Assembly: GCA_023386635.1 (NCBI GenBank)
Contig: JAEWJH010000003.1
Location: 1-45,586, forward strand
DNA length: 45,586 bases
Direction of reading: 5' to 3'
From: Pseudomonadota bacterium
Lineage (GTDB): Bacteria > Pseudomonadota > Alphaproteobacteria > Rhizobiales > Xanthobacteraceae
Position numbers and translations under genes: made by a program. Numbering within the stretch: the first letter of the stretch is position 1; each line of letters begins with the position of its first letter. Shown piece by piece: positions 15,571 to 24,993 of the stretch. A model generated the notes under the pieces. The model saw nothing but the letters and a program-made list of their open reading frames with translations. It was not told where the DNA came from and did not search any database.

Positions 15571-15595
15571 CAATTGTGAAGAGGCCAATTGTGAA
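15571..15595. promoter_or_regulatory. Tandem CAATTGTGAA direct repeat upstream of sorA
   Basis: Two identical decamers, 15571-15580 and 15586-15595, in an AT-rich patch about 100-120 bases before the sorA start. The 15-base period is not a whole number of helical turns, but paired direct repeats of this kind are common activator or repressor sites. Regulator unknown. Confidence 0.4.
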
Positions 15596-15693
15596 ATGAT
15601 TTTCTACGGATTAGGCTTCCTGCGACAAAACGGCACACCGGGTCGCGGTGTGTCGGGTCGCGGCTCCGGAAGCGGAGCGACAGGGAGCAAACC

Positions 15694-17010
15694 ATGCCGG
15701 GATTCAAGCCGAGGACGGATTCAGAGCGCAAGACACGAGACCCCTTTCATGATGGAGCCGACGACGCCTTAGCCGGCGGTCTGACCGCGAGCCGCCGCGG
15801 ATTTCTCGGCGGGGCGGGTCTTGCCGCGCTGGGGCTGGCGACCGGCGGGGCCATGCCCTTGCTCGGCGACGCGGCCGAAGCCGCTCCGCTCGATCTGCCG
15901 GCCGGCTTGCCGCAAGGCTTGCGGCAGAACGCGATCCTCGATGCGCTGCCCGGCAAGAAGCCGCTGATCAAGCTCAGCTACCGGCCGCCCAATTACGAAA
16001 CGCCGATCGAATATTTCCGCACGGCGATCACGCCGACCGATGCGTTCTTCGTGCGCTACCATCTCTCCGACATTCCCGAGATCGATCCGAAGACGTGGAA
16101 GATCGACGTCGGCGGCGACGGCGCCGGGGGTACGCTGCAGATCGGCCTCGATGATCTCAAGGCGATGCCGGCGGTCGAGGTGGTCGCGGTCAATCAATGC
16201 TCCGGCAACCGGCGCGGTCTGTTCGATCCGCATGTGCCGGGTGTCGAATGGGGTTACGGCGCCATGGGTTGCGCGCGCTGGAAAGGCGCTCGGCTCAAGG
16301 ACGTGCTGGCGAAAGCCAACATCAAGAAAGAAGCGATCGAGGTGGTGTTCGGCGGTGCCGACGGACCGCCGTTCGACAAGACGCCGGACTTCATCAAGAG
16401 CATTCCGGTGTGGAAGGCGATGGAGGACACGACGCTGATCGCCTACGAGATGAACGGCGGGCCGCTGCCGCATCTCAATGGTGCGCCGGCGCGCATCATC
16501 GTGCCGGGCTGGACCGGCACCTACTGGATGAAGCACGTCAATTCGATCAAGGCGGTCACCACGCCTGACAAGAACTTCTGGATGGCGGGCGCGTACCGCA
16601 TCCCGCTCGGAAAATTCCCGCTGGTCGCGCGCTTCATCTCGCAGGAAACGGCGGTGAACACGCCGATCACCGAGATGGTGGTGAACTCGCTGATCTCCAG
16701 TCACGCCGATGGCGCGAAGGTGAAAGGCGGAACGCCGGTCGGCGGCATCGCCTGGGACGGCGGCTACGGTATCCAGACGGTGGAAATGTCGTTCGACGGC
16801 GGCAAGAGCTGGATGCCGGCGAAGCTCGGCGAGGATCTCGGCCGCTATGCGTTCCGCACCTTCAGTCTGCCGGTGAAAGGCAAAGGCAAGGTCACGGTGA
16901 TGGCGCGCGCCACCAACGCGATCGGCCAGACGCAGACCACCAAGCTGATCCACAATCCGCCCGGCTATCATCACAACGTCGTCCAGAGCGTCACGCTCAC
17001 GGTCGCGTAA
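15694..17010 (+). CDS. sorA: Sulfite dehydrogenase molybdopterin subunit (SorA-like)
   Basis: A 438-residue periplasmic enzyme predicted to oxidise sulfite to sulfate. The Tat signal 'SRRGFLGG' lies near residue 33. 'AITPTDAFFVRYHLSDIPEI' starts the sulfite oxidase fold; Cys169 in 'VNQCSGNRRG' is the molybdenum ligand, followed by 'EWGYGAMGCARWKG', 'PHLNGAPARIIVPGWTGTYW' and a C-terminal Ig-like domain from about residue 325 ending 'GYHHNVVQSVTLTVA'. These match SorA of Starkeya novella, and the downstream SorB-like cytochrome confirms the type. A GGGAGC site precedes the ATG. It shares its Tat region with the gene at 13747 but differs strongly in the catalytic domain. Confidence 0.93.
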   Translation: MPGFKPRTDSERKTRDPFHDGADDALAGGLTASRRGFLGGAGLAALGLATGGAMPLLGDAAEAAPLDLPAGLPQGLRQNAILDALPGKKPLIKLSYRPPNYETPIEYFRTAITPTDAFFVRYHLSDIPEIDPKTWKIDVGGDGAGGTLQIGLDDLKAMPAVEVVAVNQCSGNRRGLFDPHVPGVEWGYGAMGCARWKGARLKDVLAKANIKKEAIEVVFGGADGPPFDKTPDFIKSIPVWKAMEDTTLIAYEMNGGPLPHLNGAPARIIVPGWTGTYWMKHVNSIKAVTTPDKNFWMAGAYRIPLGKFPLVARFISQETAVNTPITEMVVNSLISSHADGAKVKGGTPVGGIAWDGGYGIQTVEMSFDGGKSWMPAKLGEDLGRYAFRTFSLPVKGKGKVTVMARATNAIGQTQTTKLIHNPPGYHHNVVQSVTLTVA

Positions 17011-17021
17011 GGAGAGACATC

Positions 17022-17303
17022 ATGCGCACAGTTGCTATTGCTGCTCTCATCGCGGCCTTCACCGTTCCGGCGCTGGCCGAGGAAAAGCCGGTGCAGTTGA
17101 AGCAGGCACCGGGCCTCGACAAGGTCGAGGCCAATTGCGCAGCCTGTCACAGCCTCGATTATGTGCTGATGAACTCGCCGTATCCGAACGCAACCTTGTG
17201 GGATGCCGAGGTCACCAAGATGATCAAGGTCTACGGCGCGCCGATCGAGGACGCGGACGCCAAGGCGATCAAGGAGTATCTGGCGAAGAATTACGGAAGC
17301 TAG
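17022..17303 (+). CDS. sorB: Sulfite dehydrogenase cytochrome c subunit (SorB-like)
   Basis: A 93-residue monohaem cytochrome c with a signal peptide ending at 'ALAEE' (about residue 19). The haem motif is Cys39-Ala-Ala-Cys42-His43 in 'EANCAACHSLDYVLMNSPY', and the methionine in 'LMNSP' is the expected axial ligand. The C-terminal 'MIKVYGAPIEDADAKAIKEYL' is typical of SorB. It starts 11 bases after sorA with a GGAGAG ribosome-binding site, and should form a SorAB heterodimer that passes electrons to a soluble cytochrome c. Confidence 0.93.
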   Translation: MRTVAIAALIAAFTVPALAEEKPVQLKQAPGLDKVEANCAACHSLDYVLMNSPYPNATLWDAEVTKMIKVYGAPIEDADAKAIKEYLAKNYGS

Positions 17304-17311
17304 TTCTCGCT

Positions 17312-17439
17312 GTCATTCCGGATCGTCGAGCATTAGCTCGACGATCCGGAATCCAGACATACGATGATTGCGCGTGAAGCTGGATTCCGGGTTCGTCACG
17401 CCTTCGCCCTTCGGGCCACGGCGGACGCCCCGGAATGAC
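17312..17439. repeat. Palindromic repeat, GTCATTCCGG family
   Basis: Ends are GTCATTCCGG and CCCGGAATGAC. The left part (17315-17352) is a perfect 17-base inverted repeat with a 4-base loop. It lies between the convergent sorB and 17464 genes and may also act as a mutual terminator. Confidence 0.8.
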
Positions 17440-17463
17440 CGGCAAATGGTTTGAGTGATGGCG

Positions 17464-18237
17464 CTAACGGCCCGCGGCGCGCTGCTTCTGTTCGATTGCC
17501 TTCCACAGCGTCTGGTATTTCGGCGTCGGCGCCATCAGCGGATTGCGCTGACCGCAGAACGTCCGGTGGCGCTCGGCGCGCGCGAACAGCGCGCCGATCG
17601 TCGGGTCGCTGCCGGCGGCGACCAGCGTCAGCCGGTCGAGCGCGCAGGCGAGCACCGAACGGTCGACCGCCGCATCGCCCGGCTGACAGAACAGGCCGGC
17701 GATCTGCAGGCGCGGTTCGCTGTCGGCGTGCGCAAAGCCGGTGCAGGCTTTCGGGGCCTCGCCGCCGACCGCGAAGGTGACGGTGGCGAAGCTGCCGAAC
17801 TTGGTCGGCAGCGCATCGCCTGGCGTCACGCCGCGCGCGACGCCCAGCGCACCGGCGCGCGCCATGATCTCGTCGGCGGGACCGCCGAACGCGGCGATCT
17901 CTGCGCCAGGCCGGTAGATTTCCAGTTGCAGATAGGGCGCGTCGGCGGTGGGTTCGCCGCGCATCAGGATGTCCTTGCGGCCGCCGCCGGCGGTATGCCG
18001 CCGGATGGCGTAGCGCTCCGGCGCCTCGCCGGCTTCCGGAATCGGCAGGGCGAAGGCCGGGAACGGCCGCTCCACCTCAGTCCATTGCGACTGGACGACG
18101 GGTTCCGCGGCAGCGATAACCCGAGGCGGATCGGCGATATAGGCGGCAAAGGCGGCGACAGCGGCCAGGCCGCTGCAATAAGCCAGCCCCTGGAGGAACG
18201 CGGAGGACCACTCGCTGCGGCCCCTGATCCCGGGCAT
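17464..18237 (-). CDS. Conserved-looking membrane-anchored protein of unknown function
   Basis: A 257-residue protein if started at ATG 18237; alternatives at 18315 (ATG) and 18321 (TTG) add about 26-28 residues that do not look coding. One N-terminal membrane helix ('GLAYCSGLAAVAAFAAYIA', about residues 18-36) is followed by a periplasmic-looking domain of about 215 residues with several cysteines ('KACTGFAH', 'AGLFCQPGD', 'LACALDRL', 'HRTFCGQRN') that could form disulfides. A late 'AGSDPTIGALFARAERHRT' segment is helical. I do not recognise the family. It is convergent with sorB and divergent from asd. Confidence 0.75.
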   Translation of the reverse strand: MPGIRGRSEWSSAFLQGLAYCSGLAAVAAFAAYIADPPRVIAAAEPVVQSQWTEVERPFPAFALPIPEAGEAPERYAIRRHTAGGGRKDILMRGEPTADAPYLQLEIYRPGAEIAAFGGPADEIMARAGALGVARGVTPGDALPTKFGSFATVTFAVGGEAPKACTGFAHADSEPRLQIAGLFCQPGDAAVDRSVLACALDRLTLVAAGSDPTIGALFARAERHRTFCGQRNPLMAPTPKYQTLWKAIEQKQRAAGR

Positions 18238-18438
18238 GGGCGCAGCCTGCCGGTGCGGGCCGGCACCGCCGTCCGGCCCTCTGCGAAATGCCCGTGAACG
18301 CAACGCCGGATGCATTCCCAACCCCAGCCAGCCCGAAACGAGCTTCCCGTTGTCTTTCCACAGATTTTCTCCTAGACACGCTGCCGTCCCGTTGCCGGAG
18401 GTCTTACCGGCGCTGGAAATTTTTTCGGAGAGTTAACA

Positions 18439-19473
18439 ATGGGTTACAAGGTCGCCGTGGTCGGCGCGACCGGCAATGTCGGTCGCGAGATGTTGTCCAT
18501 CCTGGCCGAGCGGGAATTTCCCGCCGATGAGGTCGTCGCTTTGGCCTCGCGCAAAAGCCAGGGCACGGAATGCTCGTTCGGCGACAAAACCCTGAAGGTG
18601 AAAGCGCTCGACACGTATGACTTCTCCGATGTCGACATCTGCCTGATGTCGGCGGGCGGCGCCGTGTCGAAGGAATGGTCGCCGAAGATCGCGGCGCAGG
18701 GCGCGGTGGTGATCGACAATTCGTCGACCTGGCGCATGGACCCGGACGTGCCGCTGGTCGTGCCGGAGGTGAACGCCGATGCCGTGGCGGGCTTCCGCAA
18801 GAAGGGCATCATCGCCAATCCGAACTGCTCGACGGCGCAGCTCGTCGTCGCGCTGAAGCCGCTGCACGACAAGGCGAAGATCAAGCGCGTGGTCGTTGCC
18901 ACCTATCAGTCGGTGTCGGGCGCGGGCAAGGATGGGATGGACGAACTGTTCTCGCAGACCAAGTCGGTGTTCACGCTCGACGAGATGGAGACCAAGAAGT
19001 TTCCGAAGCGGATCGCGTTCAACCTCATTCCTCAGATCGACGTCTTCATGGAGGACGGCTACACCAAGGAAGAGTGGAAGATGAACGTGGAGACGAGGAA
19101 GATCCTCGATCCGAAGATCAAGCTGACCGCGACCTGCGTGCGCGTGCCGGTGTTCGTCAGCCACTCGGAAGCGGTCAATATCGAGTTCGAGAACCCGATC
19201 TCCGCCGACGAGGCGCGCAACATCCTGCGCACCGCGCCGGGTTGCCTGGTCATCGACAAGCGCGAACCGGGCGGCTACGTCACGCCGTATGAAGCGGCGG
19301 GCGAGGATGCGACCTATATCAGCCGCATCCGCGAGGACGTGACGGTCGAGAACGGCCTGGAGATGTGGGTCGTGTCCGACAATCTGCGCAAAGGCGCGGC
19401 GCTCAACGCGATCCAGATCGCCGAGGTGCTGATCAACCGCAAGCTGATCGAGGCGAAGCGCAAGGCGGCGTAA
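18439..19473 (+). CDS. asd: Aspartate-semialdehyde dehydrogenase
   Basis: A 344-residue NADPH-dependent enzyme of the aspartate pathway (lysine/diaminopimelate, threonine, methionine). Motifs: 'VAVVGATGNVGREMLSIL' nucleotide-binding start, 'SAGGAVSKEW', 'IDNSSTWRMDPDVPLVVPEV', catalytic Cys in 'IIANPNCSTAQL', 'YQSVSGAGKDGMDEL', and 'RVPVFVSHSEAVNIEF'. A GGAGAG ribosome-binding site precedes the ATG. Length and motifs are normal. Confidence 0.98.
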   Translation: MGYKVAVVGATGNVGREMLSILAEREFPADEVVALASRKSQGTECSFGDKTLKVKALDTYDFSDVDICLMSAGGAVSKEWSPKIAAQGAVVIDNSSTWRMDPDVPLVVPEVNADAVAGFRKKGIIANPNCSTAQLVVALKPLHDKAKIKRVVVATYQSVSGAGKDGMDELFSQTKSVFTLDEMETKKFPKRIAFNLIPQIDVFMEDGYTKEEWKMNVETRKILDPKIKLTATCVRVPVFVSHSEAVNIEFENPISADEARNILRTAPGCLVIDKREPGGYVTPYEAAGEDATYISRIREDVTVENGLEMWVVSDNLRKGAALNAIQIAEVLINRKLIEAKRKAA

Positions 19474-19509
19474 GCGGCCGCAGAGGCGTCATACATCTTC
19501 CAATGATGC

Positions 19510-19596
19510 GTCATGGCCGGGCTTGTCCCGGCCATCTCGTTTAGGGGAGCACGGTGTGTCCCTTGCCGAGATCACCGGGACAAGCCCGTTGATGAC
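19510..19596. repeat. Palindromic repeat, GTCATGGCCGGG family (copy 2)
   Basis: Starts GTCATGGCCGGGCTTGTC and ends GACAAGCCCGTTGATGAC; the long inverted ends are degenerate on the right. It is in the gap between convergent asd and the carbonic anhydrase gene. A second small palindrome, CCCTCTC...GAGAGGG, lies at 19638-19659. Confidence 0.75.
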
Positions 19597-19667
19597 GGAT
19601 GTTTTGATGCGATGCTCAAAACAAGCTGCTGGCAATTCCCTCTCTCTCAAGGGAGAGGGAAAGAGCA

Positions 19668-20339
19668 TCAAAACCGCGGCGTCGCGAACATGCGCGTATA
19701 GTCGTCGACCGCCGCCTGCGTGAACGCGCCGGTCGCGTCGTCGCGTACCCACAATTTGCCGGCGGCAACGCCGAAGTAAGCGCCGTGCAGGTGGGTCTCG
19801 CCGCGCTCGACGCGCTCGCGCAGGCGCGGGAAGGTCATCAGGTTGTTGAGGCTGTTGACCACATTGGCCTGCTCGAGCTGCGTGATGTAGTCGCCGAGCG
19901 GCAGGTCGCCGCGCGGGCCGGCGATGTCGGCGGCGGGCGCCATCAGCGTCATCCACTGGCCGATGAAGTCGGTCGGCGTCAGCGGCGTGCTGTCTTCCGC
20001 GAACGCCTTGACGCCGCCGCACTGGGCATGGCCGAGCACGACGATGTGTTTCACCTTGAGCGCGACTACACCGAATTCGAGCGCCGCTGAGACGCCGTGC
20101 GCCTTGCCGTCCGGCGCGTAGGGCGGCACCAGATTGGCGACGTTGCGGACCACGAACAGTTCGCCGGGGCCGGCGTCAAAGATCACTTCCGGCGACACGC
20201 GCGAGTCGCAGCAGCCGATCACCATCACTTCCGGCGACTGGCCGCGATCGGCTAGCTCGCGATATTGCGCCTGTTCCTTGCGCAGGCGGCTGACGAGGAA
20301 GGCGCGATAACCATCAATCAGGCGGCTGGGAAACGGCAT
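19668..20339 (-). CDS. Beta-class carbonic anhydrase
   Basis: A 223-residue zinc enzyme interconverting CO2 and bicarbonate. Zinc ligands and catalytic residues are intact: 'IGCCDSRVSPE' (Cys and Asp-Arg dyad), 'HIVVLGHAQCGGVKAF' (His and Cys). 'FVVRNVANLVPPY' and 'ALEFGVVALKV' are family motifs. GAGG lies before ATG 20339. It supplies bicarbonate for carboxylations or CO2 retention. It is downstream of pnp on the same strand, but a terminator at 20566-20590 separates them. Confidence 0.97.
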   Translation of the reverse strand: MPFPSRLIDGYRAFLVSRLRKEQAQYRELADRGQSPEVMVIGCCDSRVSPEVIFDAGPGELFVVRNVANLVPPYAPDGKAHGVSAALEFGVVALKVKHIVVLGHAQCGGVKAFAEDSTPLTPTDFIGQWMTLMAPAADIAGPRGDLPLGDYITQLEQANVVNSLNNLMTFPRLRERVERGETHLHGAYFGVAAGKLWVRDDATGAFTQAAVDDYTRMFATPRF

Positions 20340-20565
20340 GGGAACCTCGCTGTTCACTTCGATGGGCGGCGATTTGGCACAGTCGGGCGCAGATCGCCAT
20401 CGGCAATCCGTAGGCATCCGTCGGTGGCGGATCGGGGAACGGCCGTGCCAGTCCGCGATGAATCCGCCGGGCGATGGCGGCACAGGCGGCGGCGTGAGGC
20501 GCGTCTTTCCTCTCCCGCTTGCAGGAGAGGGAGACCGAAGTCTTGTCGCCGCTGTACACACAAAC

Positions 20566-20590
20566 AAAAAGGGCGGCCCGAAGGCCGCCC
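20566..20590 (-). terminator. Intrinsic terminator of pnp
   Basis: GGGCGGC and GCCGCCC arms around a 6-base loop; on the minus strand the stem is followed by TTTTT. It lies 25 bases after the pnp stop. Confidence 0.88.
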
Positions 20591-20614
20591 TTTCGTGTCG
20601 CAATCTGACGGCGA

Positions 20615-22753
<2,139 letters not shown>

Positions 22754-22807
22754 GGATGTCGTCTTTCATGGTGTCGGGTCCACCGGAAAGCCAAAGCAAG
22801 ACGGCGA

Positions 22808-22842
22808 GACGCTGCCGCGCGATGCGCGACCGTGACAGCGTC
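22808..22842 (-). promoter_or_regulatory. Stem-loop in the pnp leader
   Basis: GACGCTG and CAGCGTC outer arms enclose a CGCGC-GAT-GCGCG inner hairpin, about 55-90 bases before the pnp start. In enterobacteria a leader stem cut by RNase III mediates pnp autoregulation; a similar role is inferred here from position only. Confidence 0.4.
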
Positions 22843-22971
22843 CGGCGATCCTGCCATGGCTTCATGGACTGGACCCTGGGCGACCCTGTCGCCCGGTGAG
22901 ATCGGCAATCCGGATCAATACTGTTGCGATTGCCGACAGATGAGAGCGGCCGCACCGTGCGTCCGCTCACG

Positions 22972-22996
22972 AAAACGCGCGGGACGGTCCCGCGCG
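22972..22996 (-). terminator. Hairpin terminator after rpsO
   Basis: Perfect CGCGCGGGAC/GTCCCGCGCG palindrome followed on the minus strand by TTTTC, 14 bases past the rpsO stop. It would separate rpsO from pnp, at least partly. Confidence 0.75.
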
Positions 22997-23009
22997 CTTA
23001 AACCCCCGC

Positions 23010-23279
23010 TCAGCGGCGGATATTGAGCTTGTCGATCAGCGTCTTGTAACGCTGCTCGTCGGTCCGGCGGAGATGGTCGAGCAGCTGCCGGCGCTGCGAC
23101 ACGAGCTTGAGCAGACCGCGACGCGAATGATTGTCGTGGGTGTGCTTCTTGAAGTGCTCGGTCAGGTTGGTGATGCGTTCGGAAATGATCGCGACCTGAA
23201 CTTCCGGCGACCCGGTGTCGCCCTTCTTGGTCGCGTTCGACTTGATGACTTCCGCTTTACGTTCCGTCGTAATCGACAT
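23010..23279 (-). CDS. rpsO: 30S ribosomal protein S15
   Basis: An 89-residue primary 16S rRNA-binding protein. 'KGDTGSPEVQVAIISERITNL' and 'HSRRGLLKLVSQRRQLLDHL' are the conserved rRNA-contacting segments, and the length is exactly typical. It follows truB by 11 bases, so it probably shares the rimP-nusA-infB operon transcript. Confidence 0.99.
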   Translation of the reverse strand: MSITTERKAEVIKSNATKKGDTGSPEVQVAIISERITNLTEHFKKHTHDNHSRRGLLKLVSQRRQLLDHLRRTDEQRYKTLIDKLNIRR

Positions 23280-23290
23280 CGGTCGATCCT

Positions 23291-24376
23291 TTACCGTTTG
23301 CCGGCGCTGCCAACGAGGCCGGCGAGATTGAATACGCGCTTGGGGATGATTTCGCCGCGGTCCATCTCGGCGAGCGCGATCAGACGATCGGCTGACGTGA
23401 CATAGACCGGGCCGCGGATGATGGGAGCGTCCCGTCCGCGCACCAAAACGGATTGGCCCCTCTTGAGCCTCACCGCATCTGCCTGGCCAATGGCCAGCGC
23501 CGGGATGTCGTCCAGCGCGGTCTCGACAGGCAAAAGCGCATCGGCGAGCGACAGCTCGCCGGCGGCCGCTCTATGACACAGCGCCTCCAAATGTTCCAGC
23601 GAAATCATGAGCTTCGGCCCGAACCCGCCGACCGCCTCCCGGCGCAGGACCGATACATGGCCGAAACAACCGAGTTTCCGGCCCAAATCCCGAGCGATGG
23701 ACCGGACATAGGTGCCTTTGCCGCATTCGGCGATCAGTTCCGCGTGGTCGGCGTCAGGCATGGCCAAAAGTTCCAGCCGGTCGATCTGCACCGGCCGGGC
23801 CGCCAGCACCACCTCCTCGCCGTCGCGGGCGAGGTCATAGGCGCGTTCCCCGGCGATCTTGAGGGCCGAGAATTTCGGCGGCACCTGTTCGATGCGGCCG
23901 ATGAACTGCGGCAGCAGCGCGCGGATCGCCTCTGCCGTCGGGCGGGCGTCGCTGGCGGCGATCACTCTGCCCTCGGCGTCGTCGGTGTCGCGTTCCTCGC
24001 CGAACCGGATGGTGAAGGTGTAGGTCTTGCGGCCGTCCATCACGAACGGGACGGTCTTGGTCGCCTCGCCCATGGCGATCGGCAGGCAGCCCGACGCGAG
24101 CGGGTCGAGCGTGCCGGCGTGGCCGGCGCTTTTCGCCGAGAACAGGCGGCGGACCACCGACACCGCAAGGGTCGAGGTCATGCCCACGGGTTTGTCGAGG
24201 GCGATCCAGCCGTGGACGTCGCGTTTGTCGCGGCGGAATTGCTGCTTCGGCTTGCGGGGTTTTCCGCCCCCCTCATCCTGAGAACCGCCCGAAGGGCGCG
24301 TCTCGCCGTCGCTCTGCGGGCTTTGATGCGGCTCCTCGGCATGAGGCCGGTCGAGAGCGGGGTCGCGTTGCGTCAC
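23291..24376 (-). CDS. truB: tRNA pseudouridine-55 synthase
   Basis: A 361-residue enzyme making pseudouridine 55 in the T-loop of tRNAs. The catalytic core begins near residue 56: 'GWIALDKPVGMTST', 'KSAGHAGTLDPLASG' with the catalytic Asp, 'AGERAYDLARDG', 'CGKGTYVRSIARDLG'. A GTG start at 24376 overlaps the rbfA stop (GTGA), giving coupled translation. The first ~55 residues are polar and disordered-looking, and residues about 11-36 are encoded by a palindromic repeat (24271-24346), so the N-terminal extension may be a recent acquisition. A C-terminal PUA-like region closes the protein. Confidence 0.95.
   Translation of the reverse strand: MTQRDPALDRPHAEEPHQSPQSDGETRPSGGSQDEGGGKPRKPKQQFRRDKRDVHGWIALDKPVGMTSTLAVSVVRRLFSAKSAGHAGTLDPLASGCLPIAMGEATKTVPFVMDGRKTYTFTIRFGEERDTDDAEGRVIAASDARPTAEAIRALLPQFIGRIEQVPPKFSALKIAGERAYDLARDGEEVVLAARPVQIDRLELLAMPDADHAELIAECGKGTYVRSIARDLGRKLGCFGHVSVLRREAVGGFGPKLMISLEHLEALCHRAAAGELSLADALLPVETALDDIPALAIGQADAVRLKRGQSVLVRGRDAPIIRGPVYVTSADRLIALAEMDRGEIIPKRVFNLAGLVGSAGKR
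24271..24346. repeat. Palindromic repeat embedded in the truB coding sequence
   Basis: It begins CCTCATCCTGAG, has an inner CGCCC-GAAG-GGCG stem, a GTCTCG block, and closes with GGCTCCTC...CATGAGG. The same order of blocks occurs in the intergenic copy at 7903-8046, where the inner stem is GGGC-GAAG-GCCC, i.e. different bases but still paired. Here it lies in frame within codons about 11-36 of truB. Confidence 0.7.
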
Positions 24377-24789
24377 TGGTCGTCCTTGTCTGTCAGGTCG
24401 CGCGCGACGTCGGGCGAGCGGAGCAGCCGTTCGATGCGCTCGGCCTCGTCGAACCGTTCGTCGATGCGGAAGCGGATGTCCGGCGCGAATTTCAGGTTGA
24501 TCCGATGCGCGATCTCGCCGCGCAGGAATTTCTTGTTGCGCTCCAGCGCCTCGAGCACCGGCTTCGCGTCATGGCCGCCGAGCGGCATGATGTAGATGGT
24601 GGCGAGCCGCAGATCGGCGGTGACGGCCACTTCCGGCACGGTGATCAGATGGCTCTCGATGATCGGATCGTGGATGTCGCCGCGGGCGAGCATCTCCGCG
24701 ACGGCGTGGCGGACCAGTTCGCCGACGCGCAACTGCCGCTGCGAGGCGTTCGGGCCGGTGTCGTGTTTGGATTTCTTCTTGCGGCTCAT
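24373..24789 (-). CDS. rbfA: Ribosome-binding factor A
   Basis: A 138-residue KH-like factor needed for 16S rRNA 5'-end maturation and cold adaptation. 'SQRQLRVGELVRHAVAEML' at the start, 'EVAVTADLRLATIYIMPLGG' and 'IAHRINLKFAPDIRFRIDERF' are diagnostic. ATG 24789 is preferred; a TTG two codons earlier is possible. The stop overlaps the truB start. A 124-base repeat lies between infB and this gene. Confidence 0.96.
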   Translation of the reverse strand: MSRKKKSKHDTGPNASQRQLRVGELVRHAVAEMLARGDIHDPIIESHLITVPEVAVTADLRLATIYIMPLGGHDAKPVLEALERNKKFLRGEIAHRINLKFAPDIRFRIDERFDEAERIERLLRSPDVARDLTDKDDQ

Positions 24790-24822
24790 GGCCAATGGTC
24801 TCAGTCTGATATTTTCGTTGTC

Positions 24823-24946
24823 GTCATGGCCGGGCCTGGTCGTTCGAAGAACGGCGTCGCTTCATTCGCTTATGTCCGGCCATCCCGGTAAGGAAGGCAC
24901 AATGTGCCCGCCTAAGCGGGATGCCCGGGACGAGCCCGGGCATGAC
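24823..24946. repeat. Palindromic repeat, GTCATGGCCGGG family (copy 3)
   Basis: Starts GTCATGGCCGGG and ends CCCGGGCATGAC with inner GCGGGATGCCCGGG shared with copy 1. It occupies most of the infB-rbfA gap, inside an otherwise tight translation operon. Confidence 0.8.
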
Positions 24947-24993
24947 AGTGGAAAAAAGTGGAGACCGTTAAAACGAAGCCGTGAGATTTGGAC

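Noticed and set aside
17464..18321. Longer start of the unknown gene at TTG 18321
   Set aside because: The added N-terminus is Arg/Gly/Pro-rich without protein-like pattern and lacks a ribosome-binding site; ATG 18237 places the membrane helix near the N-terminus.
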